Assembly: GCF_900088535.1 (NCBI RefSeq)
Contig: NZ_LT578417.1
Span: forward strand, 434,001 to 498,000
Origin: Cyanobium sp. NIES-981
GTDB taxonomy: Bacteria; Cyanobacteriota; Cyanobacteriia; PCC-6307; Cyanobiaceae
Reading direction: 5' to 3'
Length of the DNA: 64,000 bases
Shown here one piece after another: positions 38,817 through 48,800 of this stretch; the first letter of the stretch is position 1, and the number at the start of each line of letters is the position of its first letter. The notes beneath the pieces were generated by a model, which was given only the letters and a program-made list of their open reading frames with translations, did no database searches and had not been told where the DNA came from. Position numbers and translations under genes: made by a program.

Positions 38817-39208
38817 TCCGGGTCGACCGGGAGCCGCCGCCAGGCCAGGGCCGCCCGCCGCGCCAGCAGCAGGAGGGGGTAGAGCTGCTCCGCCCGCCTG
38901 CGCTCCGCCATCAGCGCCTTCAGCACCCGCAGCAGGGCTGCACTGGGCTGCATGCGGGCGCTGATCCAGGCGATGGCGTCTGCGCCGTGCCACACCCGGT
39001 TCCCCTGCACCACCATGGCGCCATCGCGCAGGTGGTAGCCCCGCGCCGCCAGCGCCCGTCTCAGCTCCGTGTCGGCCCGGCCATCGCGGATCTCCAGATC
39101 GGGGATGCCGCCCTTCAGTTCACTGAGAAGGGCGAACTGACGGCAGAACACGCAGCCTCCGTCGAAGACCAGCAGCGGGGCGGGTTGTGGGGCGTCGCCT
39201 GCTGTCAT
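38801..39208 (-). CDS. DCC-family thiol-disulfide oxidoreductase (DUF393)
   Basis: A 135-residue protein with the family signature FDGGCVFC (cysteines 19 and 22, after a DG pair), followed by a charged helical C-terminus. The family is thioredoxin-like and is predicted to have redox activity. The product beginning MTAGDAP (ATG 39208) places the motif at the usual distance from the start; the longer in-frame start overlaps the hemJ region. Redox partner unknown. Divergent from hemJ, 62 bases apart. Confidence 0.85.
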   Translation of the reverse strand: MTAGDAPQPAPLLVFDGGCVFCRQFALLSELKGGIPDLEIRDGRADTELRRALAARGYHLRDGAMVVQGNRVWHGADAIAWISARMQPSAALLRVLKALMAERRRAEQLYPLLLLARRAALAWRRLPVDPDQASC

Positions 39209-39270
39209 CCCGGTCCATCGTGGTCGTCCATCCTGGCCGGGGCAGCCCATCCCCGTTGGGCTTCTAGCCT

Positions 39271-39876
39271 GTGGCCCCCCGCCTGAACACGGTGTTCGCC
39301 TTCAGCTGGCCTGCCGAGGCCTATCTGTGGTTCAAGACGCTGCACATCGTGGGCGTGGTGGTGTGGTTCGCGGGCCTGTTCTACCTGGTGCGCCTGTTCA
39401 TCTACCACCGCGAGGCCGAGGAGCTGGAACCGGCGCTGAAGGTGGCCTTTCAGCACCAGTACAGCCTGATGGAGCGCCGCCTGGCCAACATCATCACCAC
39501 CCCCGGGATGGTGGTGGCCGTGGTGTGCGCCGTGGGCCTGCTGAGCGTGAACCCCGCCTGGCTGCACCAGGGCTGGATGCACGCCAAGCTCGCCTTCGTG
39601 GCGGCGCTGCTGGCCTATCACGCCTTCTGCTACCGCCTGATGGGGCAGCTGCAGCAAGGCCGCTGCGGCTGGAGCGGCCGCCAGCTGCGGGCCCTCAATG
39701 AACTTCCCACCCTGCTGCTGGTGATCGTGGTGATGCTGGTGGTGTTCAAGAACCAGTTCCCCACGGGCGCGGCCACCTGGTTCGTGGTGGCCCTGGTGGT
39801 GTTCATGGCCGCCTCGATCCAGTTCTACGCGCGCTGGCGCCGGCTGCGGGCCGAGCGGCTGGCCGCCGAAGCCTGA
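39271..39876 (+). CDS. hemJ: protoporphyrinogen IX oxidase HemJ
   Basis: A 201-residue inner membrane protein that oxidises protoporphyrinogen IX to protoporphyrin IX in heme and chlorophyll synthesis of most cyanobacteria. The conserved start AYLWFKTLHIVGVVVWFAGL carries histidine 25, and MERRLANIITTPGMVVAV, HAKLAFV and ALNELPTLLLV follow in the usual order. Four to five helices are visible. The GTG at 39271 is used; TAGCCT abuts it directly, so GTG 39289, closer to the conserved start, is a fair alternative. The PHP gene begins five bases after its stop. Confidence 0.93.
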   Translation: MAPRLNTVFAFSWPAEAYLWFKTLHIVGVVVWFAGLFYLVRLFIYHREAEELEPALKVAFQHQYSLMERRLANIITTPGMVVAVVCAVGLLSVNPAWLHQGWMHAKLAFVAALLAYHAFCYRLMGQLQQGRCGWSGRQLRALNELPTLLLVIVVMLVVFKNQFPTGAATWFVVALVVFMAASIQFYARWRRLRAERLAAEA

Positions 39877-39881
39877 GGCCG

Positions 39882-40553
39882 ATGGCCGTCTCCGTCTCCC
39901 CCCGGGCTTCCCATCCCCTGGCCGCCGTGCTGGCGGAGGTGGAACCGGCCAGTTGTCCCACCCGGTTCAACTTCCACTGCCACACGGTCTGCAGCGATGG
40001 CAGCCTCACCCCGGAGGCCCTGGCCCATCAGGCTCTGGCGATCGGTCTCGATCACCTCGCCGTGACCGATCACCACGCCCTGCAGGCCCATGCGCCGATC
40101 GCCGCGGTGTTCGAGGCCGCCTCGGCGTGGGGGCAGGCGGTTCCGACCCTGTGGCGGGGTGTGGAGATCAGCTGTCTGCTGGAGGGGTGTCTGGTGCATG
40201 TGCTGGCCCTCGGTTTCGCAGCGGAGCACCCGTCCCTGGACCCCTACCTGCAGGGCAGGGCCGTGGTGGGGCCGGCCCTGCGGGCCGGGGCGGTGGTGCA
40301 GGCCATCCATGCCGCCGGAGGTCTGGCTCTGCTGGCCCATCCGGCCCGTTACCGCCGCCCCTTCCCCCAGCTGCTGGCGGCGGCCGCCGACCTCGGCTTC
40401 GACGGAGCCGAGGCCTGGTACGACTACGACCTCCAGGCGGTCTGGTCGCCCACGCCGCTGGTGTGCGAGGCGATCGCCAGGGATCTGGAGCAACGTCGCC
40501 TTTTGATGAGTTGTGGTACGGATACCCATGGGGTGAACCTCCGCGGCCGCTAG
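39882..40553 (+). CDS. PHP-domain metal-dependent phosphoesterase
   Basis: A 223-residue protein with the PHP core: HCHTVCSDGSLTPEALAHQA near residues 28-47, VTDHHAL for the second motif, and HPARYRRP plus CGTDTHG toward the end. Members hydrolyse phosphoesters such as 3',5'-nucleotides or histidinol phosphate; the exact substrate here is unknown. Length is slightly shorter than typical 270-residue relatives but all metal motifs are present. Probably cotranscribed with hemJ. The stop TAG is the first part of the promoter box for the next gene. Confidence 0.87.
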   Translation: MAVSVSPRASHPLAAVLAEVEPASCPTRFNFHCHTVCSDGSLTPEALAHQALAIGLDHLAVTDHHALQAHAPIAAVFEAASAWGQAVPTLWRGVEISCLLEGCLVHVLALGFAAEHPSLDPYLQGRAVVGPALRAGAVVQAIHAAGGLALLAHPARYRRPFPQLLAAAADLGFDGAEAWYDYDLQAVWSPTPLVCEAIARDLEQRRLLMSCGTDTHGVNLRGR

Positions 40554-40556
40554 GGT
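40551..40556 (+). promoter_or_regulatory. putative -10 box TAGGGT overlapping a stop codon
   Basis: TAGGGT starts with the TAG stop codon of the PHP gene and ends 27 bases before ATG 40584. The same overlap of box and stop codon is seen at 15966. Confidence 0.45.
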
Positions 40557-40583
40557 TTGCTGACGCTTTCCCCTTGGCCGTCG

Positions 40584-41126
40584 ATGGGTCTGTTTGATCG
40601 CCTGTTCTCCTCCGGCTCCGGCGCCAGCAGCGCCCCCGCCGCCAAGCCCCAGCCCCGCAAGAAGACGGAGGCCGTCTTCCTGGATGCCGATGCCGCCAGC
40701 AGCCTCGGCGATGTGAACCTGATGAAGCGGTCGAACACGATCCGCCACACCTTCCCCGGCACGGCCGACAACCCCGGCAACAAGGAGATGGTGGCCGAGG
40801 TGTCGTCCATGGAGGCCAAGCTCGAGAAGATGTCGGATGGCCTGCCCGGCGCCAGCCGTGGCGAGGCGGATGTGAACCTCACCGGCGGCATCCCCAAGCC
40901 GGTGAAGAAGACCTTTGCCCAGCAGATGTCCCCAGCGCAGCTGGAGCAGCGCAAGCGCGGTTCCGCCCTGGGCGTGAATGTGCCCGGTGGCCCCGCCGCC
41001 CTCAAGAAGGAACAGGAGCAGGCCGCTGCGGGCCAGACCTCCCAGCCCCAGATCACCCAGCAGAGCACCGCCAAGCCCGGGGCCATCGATCCCTTCCGCC
41101 AGATGGTGAAGGAGCTCAACAGCTGA
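40584..41126 (+). CDS. conserved hypothetical, mostly disordered protein
   Basis: A 180-residue protein of unknown function. It starts MGLFDRLFSS, then a segment EAVFLDADAASSLGDVNLMK with a RHTFPGT motif looks like the only well-folded part. The rest is rich in K, P, Q, A and G (for example KKTFAQQMSPAQLEQRKRGS) and probably extended. It has no signal peptide or membrane helix. Its own promoter box overlaps the PHP stop. Its stop codon and that of convergent cobN both lie inside one palindrome. Confidence 0.72.
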   Translation: MGLFDRLFSSGSGASSAPAAKPQPRKKTEAVFLDADAASSLGDVNLMKRSNTIRHTFPGTADNPGNKEMVAEVSSMEAKLEKMSDGLPGASRGEADVNLTGGIPKPVKKTFAQQMSPAQLEQRKRGSALGVNVPGGPAALKKEQEQAAAGQTSQPQITQQSTAKPGAIDPFRQMVKELNS

Positions 41127-41139
41127 GCCGGCGGCTCAG
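41123..41139. terminator. palindrome containing both convergent stop codons
   Basis: CTGAGCCG-G-CGGCTCAG spans the TGA of the plus-strand gene (41124-41126) and the TGA of cobN (41138-41136). Folded, it gives a 6-7 bp stem with a short loop on either strand, so it may be a bidirectional terminator. Confidence 0.5.
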
Positions 41140-44100
41140 GGCTGCTGTTCGATCAGACTTTCGGTGTCGAGCACCAGCTTCTCCAGGTGGCTGATCTGCT
41201 CGGCGCCGGCCCTGCTCCAGAGGCCGCGGTGGTGGGCCTCCAGCAGCCGTTCGCCCATGTCGCGCAGTGCCCATGGGTTGCGACGCTCCAGGAACCCCCG
41301 CACCTCGGGATCAGCCAGCCAGTGTTCCCACACGGCGCCGTAGCTCCAGGCCGGCATGCGGCCGGTGCTGGCGTCGTAGGCGAACAGGTAGTCGAGGGTG
41401 GCGGCCATCTCGAAGCCGCCCTTGTAGCCGTGCTCCTGCATCGCCCGGATCCAGCGGGGGTTGAGCACCCGGCTGCGGAGCACCTTGTCGAACTCCTTCT
41501 CGATCCGGTGCAGCCGCGGCCGGCTGCTGCGGGAGTGGTCGCCGAACCAAAGGGCGGGCCGCCGGCCCTGCAGCCGTTCGGCCGCCGCGCTCAGGCCCCC
41601 CTGGAACTGGTAGTAATCGTCGGAGTCGAGCAGGTCGTGCTCGCGGTTGTCCTGGTTGTGCAGCACCACCTGCACGCTGCGCAGCCGCTGCTCCAGTCCT
41701 GCCCGATCCGCGCGCGCCTCGATGGCGGCTGCGCTTCCTTGGCCGTCGCCGTCGGGGGCGTAGCGCCAGCTGCTCCAGGTCAGGAAGGCCTCGCCCAGAT
41801 CCCGCCGCTCCTCCCACTGGCCGCTGTCGATCAGGCCCTGCAGGCCGGCCCCGTAGGCGCCGGGTGCCGATCCGTAGACGCGGGCGCAGTGCCCTTCCCG
41901 CCGTGCGGCCGCCGCCAGGGGGTTGTCGGCGTCGTCCTCCTCCAGGCCGGCCACCAGGGCGGTGGCCCGGTGCATCCAGCCCACCAGCTGGGGGAAGGCA
42001 TCGCGGAACAGGCCGGAGATGCGCAGGGTCACATCCACCCGGGGCCGGCCCAGCAGGCTGAGCGGGATCAGTTCCAGATCCACCATCCGGCGCGTTGGCC
42101 CATCCCACACCGGCCGCACCCCCAGCAGGGCCAGGGCCTGGGCGATGTCCTCGCCGCCGTTGCGCATCGTGCTGGTGCCCCATACCGAAAGGGCGAGCTG
42201 GCGCAGGTGTTCCCCCTCCTCCTGCAGATGGAGCTCCAGCAGCAGCTCGGCGCTGCGGCGGCCCAGGTCCCAGGCGGCCTCGGTGGGCAGCCCCCGCAGG
42301 TCCACCGCATAGAAATTGCGGCCGGTGGGCAGCAGATCGGGCCGGCCCCGGGTGGGGGCACCGGCGGGGCCGGCGGCGATGCGGCGGCCCTCCAGCCCCC
42401 GCAGGAAGGCCTGCTGTTCCGCCGTACCGCAGCCCAGCAGGCGGGGCACCAGCTGCTGCTGCAGGTGTTGCAGGCTGGCCCGCGTGGCTGGGCCGTGCGC
42501 GCCCGGCTGCATGCCCCCCGGGCTCAGGGCCTGGCGGCAGAGTTGCAGGGCCTGCTGCTCCAGCAGGGCGGCGCCATCGCCCGCCGTGCGCAGCACACCG
42601 GCGGCCAGGTCAGCGCCGGCCTTGAGGCGCTCCCGGTCATGGGCGTCCAGCGGCTGTTCCTCGGCATCACTCCAGGGATCGAAGCCCAGCCCCCGGTCGC
42701 GGGCGAGGGCCTGCGTCAGACCCGCCACCCCGGCCTGGGGTGGCCGGGCCAGGCAGAGCAGCAGTTCCGCCAGCCGCTCGGCCTGCGGCAGGCGGCCGTA
42801 GGTGTGGAGCCCCAGGCGGATCTGGGCCTCCTTGAGCTCGCACAGATAGCCGTCGGCGGCATCCAGGCGGGCATCGAGGTCGGCGTCAACCGCCGCCAGG
42901 GGAAGCTCCAGGGCCTGGAGCCGCTCCCGCAGGGTGCTGCGCAGGCCCTCGGCCCGGGCGCTGCCGAGCTGGCAGGCCTCCCAGTACTCATCGAGCAGCC
43001 CCTCCAGGCGCTGCAGATCTCCGTGCAGACCGGCCCGTCCCAGCGGCGGGGTGAGGTGATCGAGGATCACCGCCTGGCTGCGGCGCTTGGCCTGGGAGCC
43101 CTCGCCGGGGTCGTTCACGATGAAGGGGTAGAGGTGGGGCATGGGCCCCAGGGCCCACTCCGGGTAGCACTGATCCGAGAGGCCCAGACCCTTGCCCGGC
43201 AGCCATTCGAGGTTGCCGTGCTTGCCCACGTGCACCACCACCTGGGCGCCGAAGCTCCGGCGCAGCCACAGGTACTGGGCCAGGTAGGCGTGGGTGGGCG
43301 GCAGATCGGGGCTGTGGTAGCTGAGGCTCGGGTCGCGGTCGTAGCCCCGCTCGGGCTGGATCAGCACCACCAGATGGTTGAACCGCAGGCCCCGGACCGG
43401 GAAGGCCGGCGTTCCGCCACGGCCCGGCACCAGCCCCCCATCCCGCTCGGGCGGCCCCCACACCGCCTCCAGGCGCTGCTGGCCCTCCAGGGGCAGGCTG
43501 GCGTACCAGGCGCGGTAGGTGCCGAGGTCCAGGTGATCCACGGCGGGCCGGTGGCCGCTCTCCGGGTCGTTGGTCTGGCCCGCCAGCAGCAGGGCGATCA
43601 GGGCATCGCCATCGGCCGGGAGCTCTCCCGGCCCCAGGTCGTAGCCGGCCTGCTGCAGCCAGTGCAGCATCAGGGCCGTGGAGGCCGGCGTGTCCAGTCC
43701 GACCCCATTGGCCAGACGGCTGTTGCGCACGGGGTAGTTGGCCAGCACCAGGGCCACGCGCCGCCGCGGGGCCGGCGTGCGCCCCAGCGCCACCCAGCGG
43801 GCCGTGAGCTCCGCGATCCAGTCGAGCCGCTCGGCATCGGGGTCATAGCCCTGCAGCGCCGAGGCGAGGCGATCACTGGCCTGGCGCGTCTGCTTGAAGG
43901 CCCCCACCCGGGTGGTGATGCGCCCATCCAGTTCCGGCAGGGCCACCTGCAGGGTGAGATCGGTGGGGGCCAGGCCGATGCTGCTGGCTTCCCACGCCGT
44001 TCGGGGTTGGCTGCTGCAGAGCAGCTGCAGCACCGGCACATCCAGGGCCTCCCACAGGGGCGCCCCCAGCCCGGCCTCCTCGAACTGCACCGAGGCGAAC

Positions 44101-44867
44101 GAAGTGCTGCAGAGCACCGCCGCCACCCCCTCCCGCCGCAGCAGGTCGGCCACACCCCGCTGCACGGCCGGATCCCGCAGGCCGCTCACCCAGAGCGCCC
44201 GCGGGCACAGCCCCCGGCCCCGCAATGCCCCCAGGGCGGCCTCCATCAGGGCCAGATCGCCGGCCTGCAGCAGGGCGCGGTAGGCGATCACCCCCACCCG
44301 GGGGCCGGGCTCCTGGCGCCAGTCATGGGGGGCCGGATCCGGGAGCGGCTGCACGGCAGGCGGCGGCGCGTCCTCTCCCCGCAGAAGCTGCCCCAGGGCA
44401 GCCAGCGCCGCCCGCACATTGGCGCTGCCGCCCTCCCGCAGGCAGCGGCCCAGGGCCAGGGCCAGGGCCGGATCCGCCGTGCCGCAGCGGGCCAGCACCT
44501 CCTCATCCTCCGGGGTACCGGCCAGCACCACCAGAGCCCGGCCCTCCTGCTGCGCCCACAAGGCCAGCTGATCCAGTCCGTAGCTCCAGTGCCCGCGGCC
44601 CCCGAGCAGCCGCACCACCACCAGCCGGGCCTGCCGCACCGTGGTGACGATGTAGTGGTCGATCACGGCCGGATGGGCCAGGGCGGCCAGGTTGAGGCCC
44701 CGCAACTCCACCTCCAGCAGGCCGGGGTCCTCGCTCAGCACCCGGTCCACGCTCACCAGGTCGGTGTCGGCGCTGGTGAGCAGCAGCACCGGTGCCGGTG
44801 GCTGCTCCACGTAGGCCCCCCTGTCTGCCTGGTCCGATCCCCCCGGTAGTGCCGCCAGCCTGTGCAT
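41136..44867 (-). CDS. cobN: cobaltochelatase subunit CobN
   Basis: A 1243-residue ATP-dependent chelatase subunit that inserts cobalt into hydrogenobyrinate a,c-diamide in aerobic-type cobalamin synthesis; it is homologous to the magnesium chelatase subunit ChlH, so the two must be distinguished. The start region PVLLLTSADTDLVSVDRVL is CobN-like, as are ALVLANYPVRNSRLANGVGLDTPAS and VVHVGKHGNLEWLPGKGLGL. The C-terminal segment (RVLNPRWIRAMQEHGYKGG, DASTGRMPAWSYGAVWEHWL) is also typical of CobN. ATG 44867 is chosen; the further start overlaps the divergent ilvE start. Partner CobS/CobT-like subunits are not in this window. Confidence 0.92.
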   Translation of the reverse strand: MHRLAALPGGSDQADRGAYVEQPPAPVLLLTSADTDLVSVDRVLSEDPGLLEVELRGLNLAALAHPAVIDHYIVTTVRQARLVVVRLLGGRGHWSYGLDQLALWAQQEGRALVVLAGTPEDEEVLARCGTADPALALALGRCLREGGSANVRAALAALGQLLRGEDAPPPAVQPLPDPAPHDWRQEPGPRVGVIAYRALLQAGDLALMEAALGALRGRGLCPRALWVSGLRDPAVQRGVADLLRREGVAAVLCSTSFASVQFEEAGLGAPLWEALDVPVLQLLCSSQPRTAWEASSIGLAPTDLTLQVALPELDGRITTRVGAFKQTRQASDRLASALQGYDPDAERLDWIAELTARWVALGRTPAPRRRVALVLANYPVRNSRLANGVGLDTPASTALMLHWLQQAGYDLGPGELPADGDALIALLLAGQTNDPESGHRPAVDHLDLGTYRAWYASLPLEGQQRLEAVWGPPERDGGLVPGRGGTPAFPVRGLRFNHLVVLIQPERGYDRDPSLSYHSPDLPPTHAYLAQYLWLRRSFGAQVVVHVGKHGNLEWLPGKGLGLSDQCYPEWALGPMPHLYPFIVNDPGEGSQAKRRSQAVILDHLTPPLGRAGLHGDLQRLEGLLDEYWEACQLGSARAEGLRSTLRERLQALELPLAAVDADLDARLDAADGYLCELKEAQIRLGLHTYGRLPQAERLAELLLCLARPPQAGVAGLTQALARDRGLGFDPWSDAEEQPLDAHDRERLKAGADLAAGVLRTAGDGAALLEQQALQLCRQALSPGGMQPGAHGPATRASLQHLQQQLVPRLLGCGTAEQQAFLRGLEGRRIAAGPAGAPTRGRPDLLPTGRNFYAVDLRGLPTEAAWDLGRRSAELLLELHLQEEGEHLRQLALSVWGTSTMRNGGEDIAQALALLGVRPVWDGPTRRMVDLELIPLSLLGRPRVDVTLRISGLFRDAFPQLVGWMHRATALVAGLEEDDADNPLAAAARREGHCARVYGSAPGAYGAGLQGLIDSGQWEERRDLGEAFLTWSSWRYAPDGDGQGSAAAIEARADRAGLEQRLRSVQVVLHNQDNREHDLLDSDDYYQFQGGLSAAAERLQGRRPALWFGDHSRSSRPRLHRIEKEFDKVLRSRVLNPRWIRAMQEHGYKGGFEMAATLDYLFAYDASTGRMPAWSYGAVWEHWLADPEVRGFLERRNPWALRDMGERLLEAHHRGLWSRAGAEQISHLEKLVLDTESLIEQQP

Positions 44868-44934
44868 CCCCCCATCCTGCTGGCTGCAGTGAGAAGATCG
44901 GGGCACGCCAGGCTTCGCCGATTCCCACGCCCCC

Positions 44935-45852
44935 ATGCACCAGTTCCTGCCCTACGCCTGGTTCGATGGCAAGGTCGTGCGCTTCGAGGACGCCACCCTC
45001 TCGGTGGCGACCCATGCCCTGCACTACGGCACCGGCGCTTTCGGGGGCATGCGGGCCCTGCCCAATCCTGCTGACCCCAAGGAGATCCTGCTGTTCCGGG
45101 CCGACCGCCACGCCCGAAGGCTCAGCCAGAGCGCCCGCCTGCTGCTCACCGACCTGCCGGAGGACACCATCCACGCGGCGATCCAGGCCTTCCTGGTGGC
45201 GAACCAGCCCACCTGTCCGGTGTATCTGCGGCCCTTCGTGTACACCAGCGACCTGGGCATCGCCCCGCGCCTGCACAACATCGAGACCAACTTCCTCATC
45301 TACGGCCTCGAACTCGGCGACTACCTCTCGCCGGACGGGGTGAGCTGCCGCATCAGCTCCTGGACCCGCCAGGAAGACCGCTCCCTGCCCCTGCGCGGCA
45401 AGATCAGCGGCGCCTACATCACCAGCTCCCTGGCCAAGACCGAGGCGGTGAAGAGCGGCTTCGAGGAGGCGATCCTGATGAACAGCCGCGGCAAGGTGAG
45501 CGAGGCCAGCGGCATGAATCTCTTCATCGTGCGCGACGGCCAGCTGATCACCCCCGGCGTGGATCAGGACATCCTCGAGGGCATCACCCGGGCCAGCGTG
45601 ATCGAGCTGGCCCGGACCATGGGCCTGGAGGTGATCGAGCGGGCCGTGGACAAGAGCGAGCTGTTCATCGCCGACGAGGTGTTCCTCAGCGGCACCGCCG
45701 CCAAGGTGACGCCGGTGCGCCGGGTGGAGACCACCGACCTGCCGGCGGAGCGTCCCGTGATGGAACGGCTGCGCGAACGCCTCACCCTGATCACGGAAGG
45801 CCGCGATCACGCCTATGACCACTGGGTGACGCGGATCCGCATCGACAGCTGA
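44935..45852 (+). CDS. ilvE: branched-chain amino acid aminotransferase
   Basis: A 305-residue class IV PLP aminotransferase completing leucine, isoleucine and valine synthesis. The start [20 protein letters not shown] and the substrate loop [12 protein letters not shown] are those of IlvE. The PLP lysine is K156 in [18 protein letters not shown], and the C-terminal cofactor segment [13 protein letters not shown] followed by [10 protein letters not shown] is complete. The D-amino acid aminotransferases are related but differ in the N-terminal loop. Start ATG 44935. It probably forms an operon with metH, 10 bases downstream, and is divergent from cobN with a 67-base spacer. Confidence 0.95.
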   Translation: MHQFLPYAWFDGKVVRFEDATLSVATHALHYGTGAFGGMRALPNPADPKEILLFRADRHARRLSQSARLLLTDLPEDTIHAAIQAFLVANQPTCPVYLRPFVYTSDLGIAPRLHNIETNFLIYGLELGDYLSPDGVSCRISSWTRQEDRSLPLRGKISGAYITSSLAKTEAVKSGFEEAILMNSRGKVSEASGMNLFIVRDGQLITPGVDQDILEGITRASVIELARTMGLEVIERAVDKSELFIADEVFLSGTAAKVTPVRRVETTDLPAERPVMERLRERLTLITEGRDHAYDHWVTRIRIDS

Positions 45853-45862
45853 ACCCGCCCCG

Positions 45863-48800
45863 ATGACCACCACCCAGCCCCTCAGCACGCCCACGCCGTC
45901 CAGGCCCGCCCCCGGCCATTCCGGAACCTGTCTCCAACGGGTGGGATTCCTCGAGCGCCTGCACGCGCCCGAGCGCCCGGTGCTGGTGTTCGACGGGGCC
46001 ACGGGCACATCCCTGCAGCAGATGAACCTCACCGCCGAGGACTTCGGTGGTGCCGCCCTGGAGGGCTGCAACGAATACCTGGTGGTCACCCGTCCCGACG
46101 CCGTGCAGGCGGTGCACCGCCAGTTCCTGGAGGTGGGCGCCGATGTGATCGAGACCGACACCTTCGGCGCCACCTCCCTGGTGCTGGCCGAATATGACAT
46201 CGCCGACCAGGCCTTCGCGCTCAACAGGCGGGCCGCCGAGCTGGCCCGGCAGATGGCCGACGCCTACAGCACACCGGAGAAGCCGCGGTTCGTGGCCGGC
46301 TCCATGGGGCCCACCACCAAGCTGCCCACCCTGGGCCATGTGGACTTCGACGCGATGAAGGCCTCCTTCCAGGAGCAGGCCGAGGGGCTGCTGGCCGGCG
46401 ATGTGGACCTCTTCATCGTGGAGACCTGCCAGGACGTGCTGCAGATCAAGGCGGCGCTGCAGGGGATCGAAGCGGCCTTCAGCGCCACCGGCCAGCGCCG
46501 GCCGCTGATGGTGAGCGTGACCATGGAGACCACCGGCACGATGCTGGTGGGCTCGGACATCGCCGCCGTGGTGGCGATCCTGGAGCCGTTCCCGATCGAT
46601 GTGCTCGGCCTCAACTGCGCCACCGGGCCGGAGCAGATGAAGGAGCACATCCGGTATCTGAGCGAGCACAGTCCGTTTGTGGTGAGCTGCATCCCCAATG
46701 CCGGCCTGCCCGAGAACATCGGCGGCGTGGCCCACTACCGGCTCACGCCGCTGGAGATGAAGATGCAGCTGATGCACTTCGTCGAAGATCTCGGCGTGCA
46801 GGTGATCGGCGGCTGCTGCGGCACCACGTCGGCCCACATCGGTGCCCTGGCGGAGTTGGCGGCGGAGCTGGAGCCGGCCCCCCGTCCGGTGCGCACCCCC
46901 GAAACCCGGCAGGCGCGCCCCCTGCTGCAGGTGGAACCTGCGGCAGCCTCGATCTACGGCACCACGCCTTACCACCAGGACAATTCCTTCCTGATCATCG
47001 GCGAGCGGCTCAATGCCAGCGGTTCGAAGAAGGTGCGGGAACTGCTCGCCGAAGACGACTGGGACGGCCTGGTGGCGATTGCACGCGGCCAGGTGAAGGA
47101 GAACGCCCACGTGCTCGATGTGAATGTCGACTACGTCGGGCGCGACGGTGAGCGCGACATGCACGAGCTGGTGAGCCGGCTCGTGACCAACGTGAACCTG
47201 CCGCTGATGCTCGATTCCACCGAGTGGCAGAAGATGGAGGCCGGCCTCAAGGTGGCCGGCGGCAAGTGCATCCTCAACTCCACCAACTACGAAGACGGCG
47301 ACGAGCGCTTCTTCAAGGTGCTGGAGCTGGCCCGGGCCTACGGGGCTGGTGTGGTGGTGGGCACCATCGATGAGGAGGGCATGGCCCGCACGGCGGAGCG
47401 CAAGTTCGCCATCGCCCAGCGCGCCTACCGCGATGCCGTGGAGTTCGGCATCCCGGCCCACGAGATCTTCTACGACCCCCTGGCCCTGCCCATCTCCACC
47501 GGCATCGAGGAAGACCGGGAAAACGGCCTCGCCACGGTGGAGGCGATCCGGCTGATCCGGGAGAATCTGCCGGGGGTCCACGTGGTGCTCGGGGTGAGCA
47601 ATGTGAGCTTCGGCCTCTCACCGGCGGCCCGCATCGTGCTCAATTCGGTGTTCCTGCACGACTGCTGCCAGGCGGGCATGGACGCGGCGATCGTGAGCCC
47701 CGCCAAGATCCTGCCGCTGGCCAAGATCAGCGAGGACCACCAGCAGATCTGCCGGGATCTGATCTACGACCGGCGCCGCTTCGAGAGTGAGCAGCCCGGG
47801 GCCATCTGCACCTATGACCCGCTCACGGCCCTCACCACCCTGTTCGAGGGCGTGAGTGCCAAGGAGGCGCGCGCCTCGGGCCCCTCCCTGGCCGATCTGC
47901 CGGTGGAGGAGCGGCTCAGGCAGCACATCATCGACGGCGAACGCATTGGCCTGGAAACGGCCCTGGAGGAGGCCCTGCAGCGCTATCCGGCCCTGCACAT
48001 CATCAACACCTTCCTGCTGGATGGCATGAAGGTGGTGGGAGAGCTGTTCGGCTCCGGGCAGATGCAGCTGCCCTTCGTGCTGCAGAGCGCCGAAACGATG
48101 AAGGCGGCGGTGGCCAGGCTCGAACCCCACATGGAGCGCGTGGAAGGGGAGAGCAGCAGCAAGGGCAAGTTCCTGATCGCCACCGTGAAGGGCGATGTGC
48201 ACGACATCGGCAAGAATCTCGTGGACATCATCCTCACCAACAACGGCTATGAGGTGATCAACCTCGGCATCAAACAGAGCTGCGAGGCGATCATCGAGGC
48301 CCAGCAGCAGCACCAGGCCGACTGCATCGCCATGAGCGGGCTGCTGGTGAAGTCCACCGCCTTCATGAAGGACAACCTGGAGGCCTTCAACGAGGCCGGC
48401 ATCACGGTGCCGGTGATCCTCGGCGGTGCGGCCCTCACCCCCCGCTTCGTGCACGGCGACTGCCGCGCCGCCTACCGGGGCCAGGTGGTGTACGGCCGTG
48501 ACGCCTTCGCCGACCTGCGCTTCATGGACGCCCTGATGGAGGCCAAGGCCGCCGAGGGCTGGGACGACCTGCAGGGCTTCGTCCACGGCGTCCCCGAGGG
48601 CCTGGAGCTGGGCCAGAGCCGCCCCACGGCCGCCGGCGACGATGACGCCTCCGACCCATCGGTCCCGGCGGACGGGCCGCCGCAGTCGGCCGAACCGCTT
48701 CCGGCCAGCGACCACCGCTCCGAGGCCGTGCCCGAGGAACCGGCGCTGGAGCCGCCCTTCTGGGGCAGCCGGGTGCTCACCGAGGCCGAGATCCCACTGG

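Noticed and set aside
41187-44849. Very long open frame antisense to cobN
   Set aside because: It is a mirror of cobN. GC-rich codon bias leaves the reverse frames without stops, the translation is low complexity (Q, G, A, H) and cobN has clear motifs.
44868-44934. Possible cobalamin riboswitch for cobN or metH
   Set aside because: The 67-base spacer is too short, and no B12-box-like sequence was seen there or in the 10-base gap before metH.
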